The position numbers were made by a program, and so were the translations under genes. From Streptomyces viridiviolaceus (GTDB taxonomy: Bacteria > Actinomycetota > Actinomycetes > Streptomycetales > Streptomycetaceae): a DNA stretch of 64,000 nucleotides. Below are positions 34,082 to 47,143 of the stretch, piece by piece; position 1 is the first letter of the stretch, and every line of letters starts with the position of its first letter. The notes beneath the pieces were generated by a model. That model did no database searches, was not told the origin of the DNA, and saw only the letters and a list, made by a program, of their open reading frames with translations. Where the stretch lies: positions 1-64,000 of the forward strand of contig NZ_BMWA01000022.1 of the NCBI RefSeq assembly GCF_014650995.1. The letters are read 5' to 3'.

Positions 34082-34993
34082 ATGAGCACTACGACCGTTC
34101 CGGCGCCCGCCCCGGCCGAGGAGGGCACCGCGTCCGCCACCCCGCCGCGCCGGGTGCGCGGCCGCGGCGAGCGCAGCCTCGGCGCGTCCCTCGCCTCCCA
34201 CGGCCTGCTGATCGTCGCGAGCCTCGCCGCGCTCTTCCCGATCGCCTGGCTGGTCTTCCTGTCCCTCGGCCCGGACAAGGACGACTACCTGCACCCCGAG
34301 CGCATCTGGTCGAAGATGACCTTCGACAACTACGCGTACGTGCTCCAGCACACGAACTTCTTCGACTGGATGAAGAGTTCGCTGATCGTCTCGCTCGGCA
34401 CCACGGTCATCGGCGTCATGGTCGCCGCCACCACCGGCTACGCGGTCTCCCGCATGCGCTTCCCGGGCTACCGCAAGCTCATGTGGGTGCTCCTGGTCAC
34501 CCAGATGTTCCCCATCGCGGTGCTGATCGTGCCGATGTACCAGATCCTGTCGGAGCTCCAGCTCATCGACAACTACCTCGGTCTGATCCTCGTCTACTGC
34601 TCGACCGCGGTGCCGTACTGCGCCTGGCTGCTCAAGGGCTACTTCGACACCATCCCGTTCGAGATCGACGAGGCCGGGCGCGTCGACGGGCTGAGCCCCT
34701 TCGGCACGTTCTTCCGGCTGATCCTGCCCCTCGCCAGGCCGGGCCTGGCGGTCGCCGGCTTCTACAGCTTCATCACCGCCTTCGGCGAGGTCGCCTTCGC
34801 CTCGACGTTCATGCTGAGCGACACGAAGTACACCTTCGCCGTCGGTCTGCAGAGCTTCGTCAGCGAACACGACGCGCAGCGCAACCTGATGGCCGCCACC
34901 GCCGTGCTGGTCGCGATACCCGTCTCGGCGTTCTTCTACCTCGTGCAGAAGAACCTGGTGACCGGGCTGACCGCGGGCGGCACGAAGGGCTGA
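34082..34993 (+). CDS. malG: Maltose ABC transporter permease
   Basis: 303 residues with six membrane helices; the EAA loop reads EIDEAGRVDGLSPFGTFFRLILPLARPGL near residue 200. AGGAG lies before the ATG at 34082. No ATP-binding subunit follows malG. In Streptomyces the shared ATPase MsiK, encoded elsewhere, serves this transporter, and that is inferred here. Confidence 0.95.
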   Translation: MSTTTVPAPAPAEEGTASATPPRRVRGRGERSLGASLASHGLLIVASLAALFPIAWLVFLSLGPDKDDYLHPERIWSKMTFDNYAYVLQHTNFFDWMKSSLIVSLGTTVIGVMVAATTGYAVSRMRFPGYRKLMWVLLVTQMFPIAVLIVPMYQILSELQLIDNYLGLILVYCSTAVPYCAWLLKGYFDTIPFEIDEAGRVDGLSPFGTFFRLILPLARPGLAVAGFYSFITAFGEVAFASTFMLSDTKYTFAVGLQSFVSEHDAQRNLMAATAVLVAIPVSAFFYLVQKNLVTGLTAGGTKG

Positions 34994-35044
34994 CCCCCGT
35001 GTCCGACGTCTCCCGTGCGCCTCGCCGCGCGCGGGTGGCGGCGC

Positions 35045-35092
35045 GGTGCCCTCCCCCACTCTCGGCTTCGCTCGAGCGGGGGGACCCCCAGA
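35045..35092. repeat. Intergenic palindrome between malG and the alpha-glucosidase gene
   Basis: CCTCCCCCACTC faces GAGCGGGGGGA around CTCGGCTTCGCTC. I recognise this C-run/GGCTTCGCT/G-run shape as a small repeat common between Streptomyces genes. It forms a long hairpin in the transcript and could attenuate or stabilise mRNA between malG and the next gene. Confidence 0.6.
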
Positions 35093-35179
35093 CCCCGCTG
35101 TCACCGCGGCCGCCTCGTCACCCGTCGCCGACCACCCCACGACTCCATGACCCGCCCCCAGTTACGCATCAAGGACGAC

Positions 35180-36862
35180 ATGAGCCAGCAGCACTCCGCA
35201 GCCCCGGCCCCCACCTCCGCCACTGCCACCGTCGCGGGGCACCGCGACTGGTGGCGGGACGCGGTGATCTACCAGGTGTATCCGCGCAGCTTCGCCGACA
35301 GCAACGGCGACGGCATGGGCGACCTGGAAGGCGTCCGCACCCGCCTGCCGTACCTGCGCGACCTCGGCGTGGACGCCGTGTGGCTCAGCCCCTTCTACGC
35401 CTCGCCGCAGGCCGACGCCGGCTACGACGTGGCCGACTACCGGGCCGTCGACCCGATGTTCGGCACCCTGCTGGACGCGGACTCGCTGATCCGGGACGCC
35501 CACGGGCTGGGCCTGCGCATCATCGTCGACCTCGTCCCGAACCACTCCTCCGACCAGCACGAATGGTTCAAGCGCGCACTCGCGGAGGGCCCGGGCTCCC
35601 CGCTGAGGGAGCGCTACCACTTCCGCCCCGGCAAGGGAGCGGACGGCGAACTGCCGCCCAACGACTGGGAGTCCATCTTCGGCGGCCCGGCCTGGACCCG
35701 CGTGACGGAACCCGACGGCACGCCCGGCGAGTGGTACCTGCACCTGTTCGCCCCCGAGCAGCCCGACTTCAACTGGGAACACCCGGCCGTCGGCGACGAG
35801 TTCCGCTCCATCCTGCGCTTCTGGCTCGACATGGGCGTCGACGGCTTCCGCATCGACGTCGCCCACGGCATGGTGAAGGCCGAGGGCCTGCCGGACCTGG
35901 GATCCCACGAGCAGCTCAAGCTGCTGGGCAACGATGTCATGCCGTTCTTCGACCAGGACGGTGTCCACGACATCTACCGGCAGTGGCGCCTCATCCTCGA
36001 CGAGTACTCCGGCGAGCGCATCTTCGTCGCGGAGGCGTGGACCCCGACCGTCGAGCGCACCGCCAACTACGTCCGCCCCGACGAGCTGCACCAGGCGTTC
36101 AACTTCCAGTACCTGGGCACCCACTGGGACGCCGAGGAACTGCGCGGGGTCATCGACCGCACGCTGGAGGCGATGCGCCCGGTCGGCGCCCCGGCGACCT
36201 GGGTGCTCTCCAACCACGACGTCACCCGGCACGCCACCCGCTTCGCCAACCCGGCCGGCCTCGGCACCCAGATCCGTCTGGCCGGCGACCGCGAACTGGG
36301 CCTGCGCCGGGCCCGTGCCGCGAGCCTGCTGATGCTGGCCCTGCCGGGCTCGGCCTACGTCTACCAGGGCGAGGAGCTGGGCCTGCCGGACGTCGTCGAC
36401 CTGCCGGACGAGGTGCGCCAGGACCCGGCGTACTTCCGCGGCGCGGGGCAGGACGGCTTCCGCGACGGCTGCCGGGTGCCGATCCCGTGGACGCGCACCG
36501 GGTCGTCGTACGGCTTCGGTGCCGGCGGCAGCTGGCTTCCGCAGCCCGACGGCTGGGGCGAGCTGAGCGTCGAGGCGCAGACCGGCGTGCCCGGCTCGAC
36601 GCTGGAGCTGTACCGCACGGCGCTGGCCGTCCGCCGTGACCGGCCCGACCTGGGCGCGGGCGACGCGGTGGAGTGGCTGCGGGCGCCCGAGGGCGTGCTC
36701 GCCTTCCGGCGCGGGGAGTTCGTGTGCGTCGCCAACACCACCGGCGAGTCGGTGACGATGCCCGCGTACGGCCGGGTGCTGCTGGCCAGCGGTGAGGTGA
36801 CCGAGGCGGACGGCGAGACGAAGGTGCCGGCGGACACGACGGTGTGGTGGACGACCGTCTGA
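35180..36862 (+). CDS. aglA: GH13 alpha-glucosidase (cytoplasmic)
   Basis: 560 residues without a signal peptide. GH13_30-type motifs: VDLVPNHSSDQH, GFRIDVAHG (nucleophile Asp near 225), FVAEAWTP (acid/base Glu near 284) and LSNHDVTRHATR (Asp near 347). It should hydrolyse maltose and short maltodextrins brought in by MalEFG. AAGGA sits before the ATG; an upstream ATG at 35147 in frame is less likely. It is the last gene of the mal operon and is followed by a terminator. Confidence 0.93.
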   Translation: MSQQHSAAPAPTSATATVAGHRDWWRDAVIYQVYPRSFADSNGDGMGDLEGVRTRLPYLRDLGVDAVWLSPFYASPQADAGYDVADYRAVDPMFGTLLDADSLIRDAHGLGLRIIVDLVPNHSSDQHEWFKRALAEGPGSPLRERYHFRPGKGADGELPPNDWESIFGGPAWTRVTEPDGTPGEWYLHLFAPEQPDFNWEHPAVGDEFRSILRFWLDMGVDGFRIDVAHGMVKAEGLPDLGSHEQLKLLGNDVMPFFDQDGVHDIYRQWRLILDEYSGERIFVAEAWTPTVERTANYVRPDELHQAFNFQYLGTHWDAEELRGVIDRTLEAMRPVGAPATWVLSNHDVTRHATRFANPAGLGTQIRLAGDRELGLRRARAASLLMLALPGSAYVYQGEELGLPDVVDLPDEVRQDPAYFRGAGQDGFRDGCRVPIPWTRTGSSYGFGAGGSWLPQPDGWGELSVEAQTGVPGSTLELYRTALAVRRDRPDLGAGDAVEWLRAPEGVLAFRRGEFVCVANTTGESVTMPAYGRVLLASGEVTEADGETKVPADTTVWWTTV

Positions 36863-36899
36863 CGGCCACGCGGTAAGAATCTTCGTTCAATTGCGTACG

Positions 36900-36925
36900 G
36901 CCCGCTGCCCTTTCGGGCGGCGGGC
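36900..36925 (+). terminator. Terminator of the mal-aglA operon
   Basis: An 11-bp stem with one mismatch (36900-36910 with 36915-36925) closes a TTTC loop and is followed by CTTTA. It lies 37 bases after the aglA stop. Confidence 0.75.
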
Positions 36926-36944
36926 CTTTACCATCTGCGTCACC

Positions 36945-36970
36945 GCAAGGTTGCTGAAGATTTCAGCAAG
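36945..36970. promoter_or_regulatory. MalR-type operator upstream of the alpha-amylase gene
   Basis: A perfect 19-bp palindrome TTGCTGAA-GAT-TTCAGCAA (36951-36969) is flanked by two GCAAG boxes (36945-36949 and 36966-36970). It ends 27 bases before the amylase ATG and matches the kind of site where MalR/Reg1 represses amylase genes. Confidence 0.75.
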
Positions 36971-36997
36971 AGCCTTCAATGGAGAAGGAACCCCCAC

Positions 36998-38371
36998 ATG
37001 GCACGCAGAACCCTCTCCGGGGCAGTCGCCCTCGCGGCAGCTGCCCTTGTCATGACCCCATCCACAGCCGACGCCTCACCGCCCGGCGCCAAGGACGTCA
37101 CCGCCGTGCTGTTCGAGTGGAACTTCGCCTCCGTCGCCAAGGAGTGCACGAACACCCTCGGCCCCGCCGGCTACGGATACGTCCAGGTCTCCCCGCCCGC
37201 CGAGCACATACAGGGCGGGCAGTGGTGGACCTCCTACCAGCCCGTCAGCTACAGGATCGCCGGACGGCTCGGCGACCGCACCGCCTTCAAGAACATGGTG
37301 GACACCTGCCACGCGGCCGGCGTGAAGGTCGTCGCCGACGCGGTGGTCAACCACATGTCGGCGGGCAGCGGCACCGGCACCGGCGGCTCGTCGTACACGA
37401 AGTACGACTACCCGGGCCTGTACTCGTCGTACGACTTCGACGACTGCACCGCGCAGATCGGCAACTACCAGGACCGCTACAACGTCCAGCACTGCGAACT
37501 GGTCGGCCTCGCCGACCTCGACACCGGCGAGGACTACGTCCGCGGGAAGATCGCCGGATACCTGAACGACCTCCTCTCCCTCGGTGTCGACGGCTTCCGG
37601 ATCGACGCGGCCAAGCACATCCCGGCCGCCGACCTCGCGAACATCAAGTCCCGCCTCACCAATCCGTCCGTGTACTGGAAGCAGGAGGTCATCCACGGCG
37701 CCGGCGAGGCCGTCCAGCCCACCGAGTACACCGGCAACGGGGACGTGCAGGAGTTCCGCTACGCCTACGACCTCAAGCGCGTCTTCAACAACGAGAACCT
37801 CGCGTACCTGAGGAACTACGGCGAGGGCTGGGGCTACATGAGCAGCGGTGTCTCCGGTGTCTTCGTCGACAACCACGACACCGAGCGCAACGGATCCACC
37901 CTCAGCTACAAGGACAACGCGAACTACACCCTGGCCAACGTCTTCATGCTGGCCTGGCCCTACGGCGCCCCCGACGTCAACTCCGGCTACGAGTGGTCGA
38001 ACGCCGACGCCGGGCCGCCCAACGGCGGGGCCGTGAACGCCTGCTGGCAGGACGGCTGGAAGTGCCAGCACGCCTGGCCGGAGATCAGGTCGATGGTGGC
38101 CTTCCGCAACGCCGTGCGGGGGCAGTCGGTGACGAACTGGTGGGACAACGGGGGCGACGCCATCGCCTTCGGGCGCGGCAGCAAGGGCTTCGTCGCCATC
38201 AACCACGAGAGCGGCTCCCTGAACCGCACCTACCAGACCTCGCTGCCGGCGGGGGCCTACTGCGACGTCCAGGGCAACCGCACGGTCACCGTGAACTCCT
38301 CCGGCCAGTTCACGGCGTCCCTGGGTGCCAACACCGCCCTCGCGCTGTACGCGGGGAAGTCCAGCTGCTGA
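36998..38371 (+). CDS. Secreted alpha-amylase (GH13)
   Basis: 457 residues with a signal peptide ending near ADASP (residue 26). Catalytic motifs: VDGFRIDAAKH (Asp near 201), WKQEVI (Glu near 228) and VFVDNHDTERN (Asp near 291); Ca-binding VVADAVVNHM is present. It matches Streptomyces amylases of about 455-460 residues that lack a C-terminal starch-binding domain. It cuts internal alpha-1,4 bonds of starch outside the cell. GGAGAAGGA precedes the ATG. The MalR-type palindrome upstream implies maltose induction. Confidence 0.95.
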   Translation: MARRTLSGAVALAAAALVMTPSTADASPPGAKDVTAVLFEWNFASVAKECTNTLGPAGYGYVQVSPPAEHIQGGQWWTSYQPVSYRIAGRLGDRTAFKNMVDTCHAAGVKVVADAVVNHMSAGSGTGTGGSSYTKYDYPGLYSSYDFDDCTAQIGNYQDRYNVQHCELVGLADLDTGEDYVRGKIAGYLNDLLSLGVDGFRIDAAKHIPAADLANIKSRLTNPSVYWKQEVIHGAGEAVQPTEYTGNGDVQEFRYAYDLKRVFNNENLAYLRNYGEGWGYMSSGVSGVFVDNHDTERNGSTLSYKDNANYTLANVFMLAWPYGAPDVNSGYEWSNADAGPPNGGAVNACWQDGWKCQHAWPEIRSMVAFRNAVRGQSVTNWWDNGGDAIAFGRGSKGFVAINHESGSLNRTYQTSLPAGAYCDVQGNRTVTVNSSGQFTASLGANTALALYAGKSSC

Positions 38372-38384
38372 ACGGCCGCCGCAC

Positions 38385-38428
38385 GCAAGGGTCGTGAAAT
38401 TCCTTTCCGTTACTTTCACGACCCTTGC
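38385..38428. promoter_or_regulatory. 15-bp perfect inverted repeat with MalR half-sites
   Basis: GCAAGGGTCGTGAAA (38385-38399) faces TTTCACGACCCTTGC (38414-38428) with a 14-base spacer. The arm ends are GCAAG and CTTGC, and a further CTTGC follows at 38435-38439. It could be both the amylase terminator and the pullulanase operator. Confidence 0.65.
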
Positions 38429-38504
38429 TGCAACGCTTGCGGCGCCGTTACCGTCTCGCCGGGGTCGGACCCGATCGAGCCGTAATCGCAAGGAGTTCAC
38501 ACCG

Positions 38505-43907
<5,403 letters not shown>

Positions 43908-43923
43908 CGGGACGCTGCGGTTA

Positions 43924-43957
43924 GGGTGCTCCTGTCCGCCGCAGAACAGGAGCACCC
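43924..43957 (+). promoter_or_regulatory. Perfect 12-bp hairpin over a ribosome-binding site
   Basis: GGGTGCTCCTGT (43924-43935) pairs with ACAGGAGCACCC (43946-43957) around a 10-base loop. The right arm contains the AGGAG of the next gene and ends one base before its ATG. It may terminate the pullulanase transcript and hide the ribosome-binding site in read-through RNA. A TAGGGT at 43923-43928 might be the gene's own -10, in which case its transcript would lack the left arm. Confidence 0.6.
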
Positions 43958-43958
43958 C

Positions 43959-44312
43959 ATGCCGCAGATCACTGTCGAGCGTTCCCCCCATCTCGACGAC
44001 GTCGACTGGGAGGAGTTCGCGCTCGCCCTGCACGCGGTGGTCGTCGAGACGGCGGCGGCGCGGCTGGAGGCGTGCAAGACGCGGGTGCTGCGCACCGAGG
44101 ACGAGGTCGTCGGCGCCGAGCGGGAGCGGCACGCCGTCGTGAACGTCTCGATCGCCCTGCTCGCCGGGCGCAGCGACGAGACCAAGGCGCGGCTCACCGA
44201 GGCCGTGGTGGAGCTGCTGCGGGAGCACGTGGAGCCCAGGGACGGGCTCGGCCTGCACCTGTCGGCCGAGGTGCGCGACCTCGACCCGTCCTACCGCAAG
44301 GCCGAGGTCTGA
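43959..44312 (+). CDS. 5-carboxymethyl-2-hydroxymuconate isomerase-like protein
   Basis: A 117-residue tautomerase-superfamily protein of the CHMI group: it begins MPQITVER, giving Pro1 after Met removal, and continues with VNVSIALLAGRSDETKARLTEAVVELL and ends in the usual helical tail. No other homoprotocatechuate pathway gene is nearby, so its real substrate is unclear. It ends one base before the convergent TetR gene. Confidence 0.85.
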   Translation: MPQITVERSPHLDDVDWEEFALALHAVVVETAAARLEACKTRVLRTEDEVVGAERERHAVVNVSIALLAGRSDETKARLTEAVVELLREHVEPRDGLGLHLSAEVRDLDPSYRKAEV

Positions 44313-44313
44313 T

Positions 44314-45003
44314 CTACGACGCCAGCCCGATCAGCCGGCCGACCAGGTCCGTGAACGGGCCGTCGGCCGGTTCGTCGGCGAGGATGCGGCGCAGCAGGGC
44401 GCTCATCTCCTCGTCGTAGGCCGCGCTGACGGCGGCGAGGGCGGCGAAGTCGTGCACGAGCTGGGCCTCCAGCTCCGCGCGCGGGATGCGCCGGCCGTCC
44501 AGCCAGATCAGTGCCGTGGACTCGGCGAGCGAGATCCAGGACCGGACGACCAGTTCCAGTCGCGCCGGGGGATGCGTGACGCCCAGGTGCGAAAGGATCT
44601 GGACATACGCGGCCTGCCGTACGGAGTCGACGAGGGCGTTGGTGGTGGACGAGCCGACCGCCGGGCCGCCGCGCATCAGGGCCGAGAAACCGGGGCCGTG
44701 CTCGTCGACGAAGTCGAAGTAGCGACCCATCACCCGCAGCAGCCGCGCGCCCAGCGGGCCCTCCGCGGGCTCCACGAACCGGGCCGCCAGATCGTCCGAG
44801 GCGCGCTGCAACGCGGCCTCGTACAGGCTGAGTTTGCCGGGGAAGTAGTGGTAGACCAGCGGGCGCGAGATGCCTGCCGCCGACGCTATCTCGTCGATGG
44901 AGACCTCGTCGGGAGAGCGGCGGCTGAACAGTTCGAGGGCGACGCCGATCAACTGCTGCCGACGCTCCTCGACTCCCATTCTGCGGCGTACCCCGGTAGT
45001 CAT
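44314..45003 (-). CDS. TetR family transcriptional regulator
   Basis: 229 residues. Helix-turn-helix at about 15-60 (RQQLIGVALELFSRRSPDEVSIDEIASAAGISRPLVYHYFPGKLSLY), then a ligand domain of about 165 residues. It lies 57 bases downstream of the reductase gene in the same direction as the hydrolase-reductase pair, so it is the likely controller of that pair. A possible operator lies at 47100-47113. Confidence 0.92.
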   Translation of the reverse strand: MTTGVRRRMGVEERRQQLIGVALELFSRRSPDEVSIDEIASAAGISRPLVYHYFPGKLSLYEAALQRASDDLAARFVEPAEGPLGARLLRVMGRYFDFVDEHGPGFSALMRGGPAVGSSTTNALVDSVRQAAYVQILSHLGVTHPPARLELVVRSWISLAESTALIWLDGRRIPRAELEAQLVHDFAALAAVSAAYDEEMSALLRRILADEPADGPFTDLVGRLIGLAS

Positions 45004-45060
45004 ACGAACACCTTACCGATCGAATCCGGCCCGCGAACGAGCCGGACCGGGCACCGGTGT

Positions 45061-46134
45061 TCACATGTCCAGCACCAGACGCTCACCCCGGGCACGCGAG
45101 ACGCAGATGAGCATCGAGTCACCGCGCTCGGAGTCCGTCAGCAGCTCGTCGCGGTGGTCGATCTCGCCCTCCAGCACCTTCTGCTGGCAGGTCCCGCACC
45201 AGCCCTGCTCGCAGGAGTACGGCGTGTTCGGCAGCTCGGCGCGCACGGCGGCCAGCACGGACGAGTCCGCGGCCACGGTCAGCGTGCGGCCGCTGCGCCG
45301 CAGCTCGACCTCGAACTCGCCGTCGCCGCCGGCCGTCGTGCGGGGCGCGAACCGTTCCAGGTGCAGCGCCGTCCCTTCCGGCAGCCGCTCCTCGACCGCC
45401 GTCATCAGCCCCTGGGGGCCGCAGCAGTAGACGGCGGCACCCTCCGGCACGCCCGCGAGGAACGCGTCGAGGTCGGGCAGCCCGTCCTCGTCCTCGGCGA
45501 CGACGGTGACCCTCCCCCGCTCGCTTCCCTCGCGGTCCGGGTCCAGCTTCTCGATCTCCTCCAGGAACGGCATCGACGCCCGCGTCCGCCCTCCGTACAG
45601 CAGCCGCCATTCGGTCCCCTCCGGCAGGGCCCGCAGCATCGGCAGCACGGGGGTGATGCCGATGCCGCCGGCGACGAAGACGTACGAGGGCGCCTCGACC
45701 AGCGGGAAGCGGTTGCGCGGCCCGCGCACCTCCAGCTCCACCCCCTCCTGCACCTGCTCGTGCACCTCGCGGGATCCGCCCCGCCCGTCCTCGACCAGCC
45801 GGGTGGCGACCGTGTACGACGAGGTGTCCTCCGGGTCGCCGCACAGCGAGTACGGGCGCACCAGGCCGGACGGCAGCACCAGGTCCAGGTGCGCCCCCGG
45901 CTCCCAGCGCGGCAGGTCGTGGCCCTCCAGGCGCACGCGGACCACCCCGTCGGCGATCCGCTCGTGGGCGGTGACGAGCAGCTTCAGCGCCCGGGAGCGG
46001 GGCCGTCCGGAGACCGGCGGCTCCAGGGCCGGCATCGGCCACAGCGGCGAGCCCTGGATCCGGCGCCGCATCGCCCGCCGGACGACCAGTGCGGCGGCGG
46101 CCGCGATCGCCAGGGTCATCGGCTTCGGCTTCAT
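45061..46134 (-). CDS. Ferredoxin reductase-type oxidoreductase (FAD, NAD(P) and 2Fe-2S)
   Basis: 357 residues: a short hydrophobic N-terminal segment (about 6-20) that could anchor it, an FAD domain (VRPYSLCGDPED near 140), a nucleotide domain (GGIGITPVLPML near 192) and a plant-type 2Fe-2S domain with cysteines C-x4-C-x2-C (YSCEQGWCGTCQ) near 308 and the fourth in LICVSRA. It is a phthalate-dioxygenase-reductase/VanB type electron donor. Its ATG overlaps the stop of the PF10118 gene (ATGA), pointing to a joint function. Confidence 0.93.
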   Translation of the reverse strand: MKPKPMTLAIAAAAALVVRRAMRRRIQGSPLWPMPALEPPVSGRPRSRALKLLVTAHERIADGVVRVRLEGHDLPRWEPGAHLDLVLPSGLVRPYSLCGDPEDTSSYTVATRLVEDGRGGSREVHEQVQEGVELEVRGPRNRFPLVEAPSYVFVAGGIGITPVLPMLRALPEGTEWRLLYGGRTRASMPFLEEIEKLDPDREGSERGRVTVVAEDEDGLPDLDAFLAGVPEGAAVYCCGPQGLMTAVEERLPEGTALHLERFAPRTTAGGDGEFEVELRRSGRTLTVAADSSVLAAVRAELPNTPYSCEQGWCGTCQQKVLEGEIDHRDELLTDSERGDSMLICVSRARGERLVLDM

Positions 46135-47045
46135 GCGGCTTCCTCCTGGGACTTCTCGGCGGCCAGTGCGGCGGGGGAGGCGGCGAGGTAGGCTACGGCC
46201 TGCTCGGTCGAGCCCTCCTGCGAGGGGTGGTAGGCGTGGCCGAGATAACGCGGGATCGACCGGAGCATGGCGCCGGTCGAGGGCAGCAGGCCCCGGCGGC
46301 CACGGCGGTGGAAGTCCATGAAGGTGGCGCGGCCGTCGATGAGCGTCGGGTCGTTCTCCATGAAGAACCGCGCCCCGCGCTGCCACAGGAACACCAGCGC
46401 CGAGAAGGCGACGGCCCAGGTGCGCACCCGCCGTGCGTAGCTCCCGTCCACGTGCAGGAAGAGGTCGAAGGCCACGGACCGGTGCTCGACCTCCTCGGCG
46501 CCGTGCCAGCGCAGCAGGTCCAGCATCGTCGGGTCGGCGCCGCGCCGGTCCAGTTCGCGGGCGTTCAGCACCCAGTCTCCGAGGAACGCCGTGTAGTGCT
46601 CGATGGCCGCGATCAGCGCCACCCGCTCCATCAGCCACCACCGGCGCGGCCGGCCCGGCGGCAGGGTGCGGTCGCCGAGCAGCTTCTCGAAGAGCCAGTC
46701 GACCTGCGCGGTGTACGGCGTCGGATCGAGCCCCTGGTCCTTCAGGTGCGGCAGCACCTCGTCGTGGGCCTGCGAGTGCATCGCCTCCTGCCCGATGAAC
46801 CCGATGACGTCCTCGCGGAGCCGCTCGTCGCGGATGTACGGCAGCACCTGCTTGTAGACGTGCACGAACCACCGCTCACCGGCGGGCAGCAGCAGGTGCA
46901 GCACGTTGATGGTGTGTGTCGTGAACGGGTCCCCCGGCACCCAGTGCAGCGGGGTGTCCTCCCAGGAGAAGGAGACCTTCCGTGCCTTGAGCGGTATGCG
47001 CTCGGACTCCACCGGCCGGGGCAGCCGGGCCTGCGTATTAGACAT
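46131..47045 (-). CDS. PF10118-type metal-dependent hydrolase
   Basis: 304 residues of the COG3687/PF10118 'metal-dependent hydrolase' family. Conserved His/Glu sites read GQEAMHSQAHDEVL, EHYTAFLGDW and GAEEVEHRSVAFDLF, a four-helix di-metal arrangement like that of diiron oxygenases. Coupled to the ferredoxin reductase by a four-base overlap, it could be the oxygenase of a two-component system; this is inference from context, as the family is annotated only as hydrolase. Confidence 0.85.
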   Translation of the reverse strand: MSNTQARLPRPVESERIPLKARKVSFSWEDTPLHWVPGDPFTTHTINVLHLLLPAGERWFVHVYKQVLPYIRDERLREDVIGFIGQEAMHSQAHDEVLPHLKDQGLDPTPYTAQVDWLFEKLLGDRTLPPGRPRRWWLMERVALIAAIEHYTAFLGDWVLNARELDRRGADPTMLDLLRWHGAEEVEHRSVAFDLFLHVDGSYARRVRTWAVAFSALVFLWQRGARFFMENDPTLIDGRATFMDFHRRGRRGLLPSTGAMLRSIPRYLGHAYHPSQEGSTEQAVAYLAASPAALAAEKSQEEAA

Positions 47046-47099
47046 GGCGTCAATGTACTGACGGGTAGGTCGCGGGGGAACCCTTGTGCCGGTACTTGT

Positions 47100-47113
47100 T
47101 GACGCCAGTGTCA
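47100..47113. promoter_or_regulatory. Candidate TetR operator upstream of the hydrolase-reductase pair
   Basis: TGACGCCAGTGTCA is a near-palindrome of the TGACAC-n2-GTGTCA type bound by several actinobacterial TetR regulators. It lies 55 bases upstream of the hydrolase start. The 44314 TetR protein is the obvious candidate. Confidence 0.45.
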
Positions 47114-47143
47114 GCTAGCGGGTGCCGGGAGGAGCGTCCGCCC

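Noticed and set aside
34994..35179. A small gene between malG and the alpha-glucosidase gene
   Set aside because: The stretch is dominated by a palindromic repeat; the upstream in-frame ATG at 35147 would only lengthen the glucosidase without a better ribosome-binding site.
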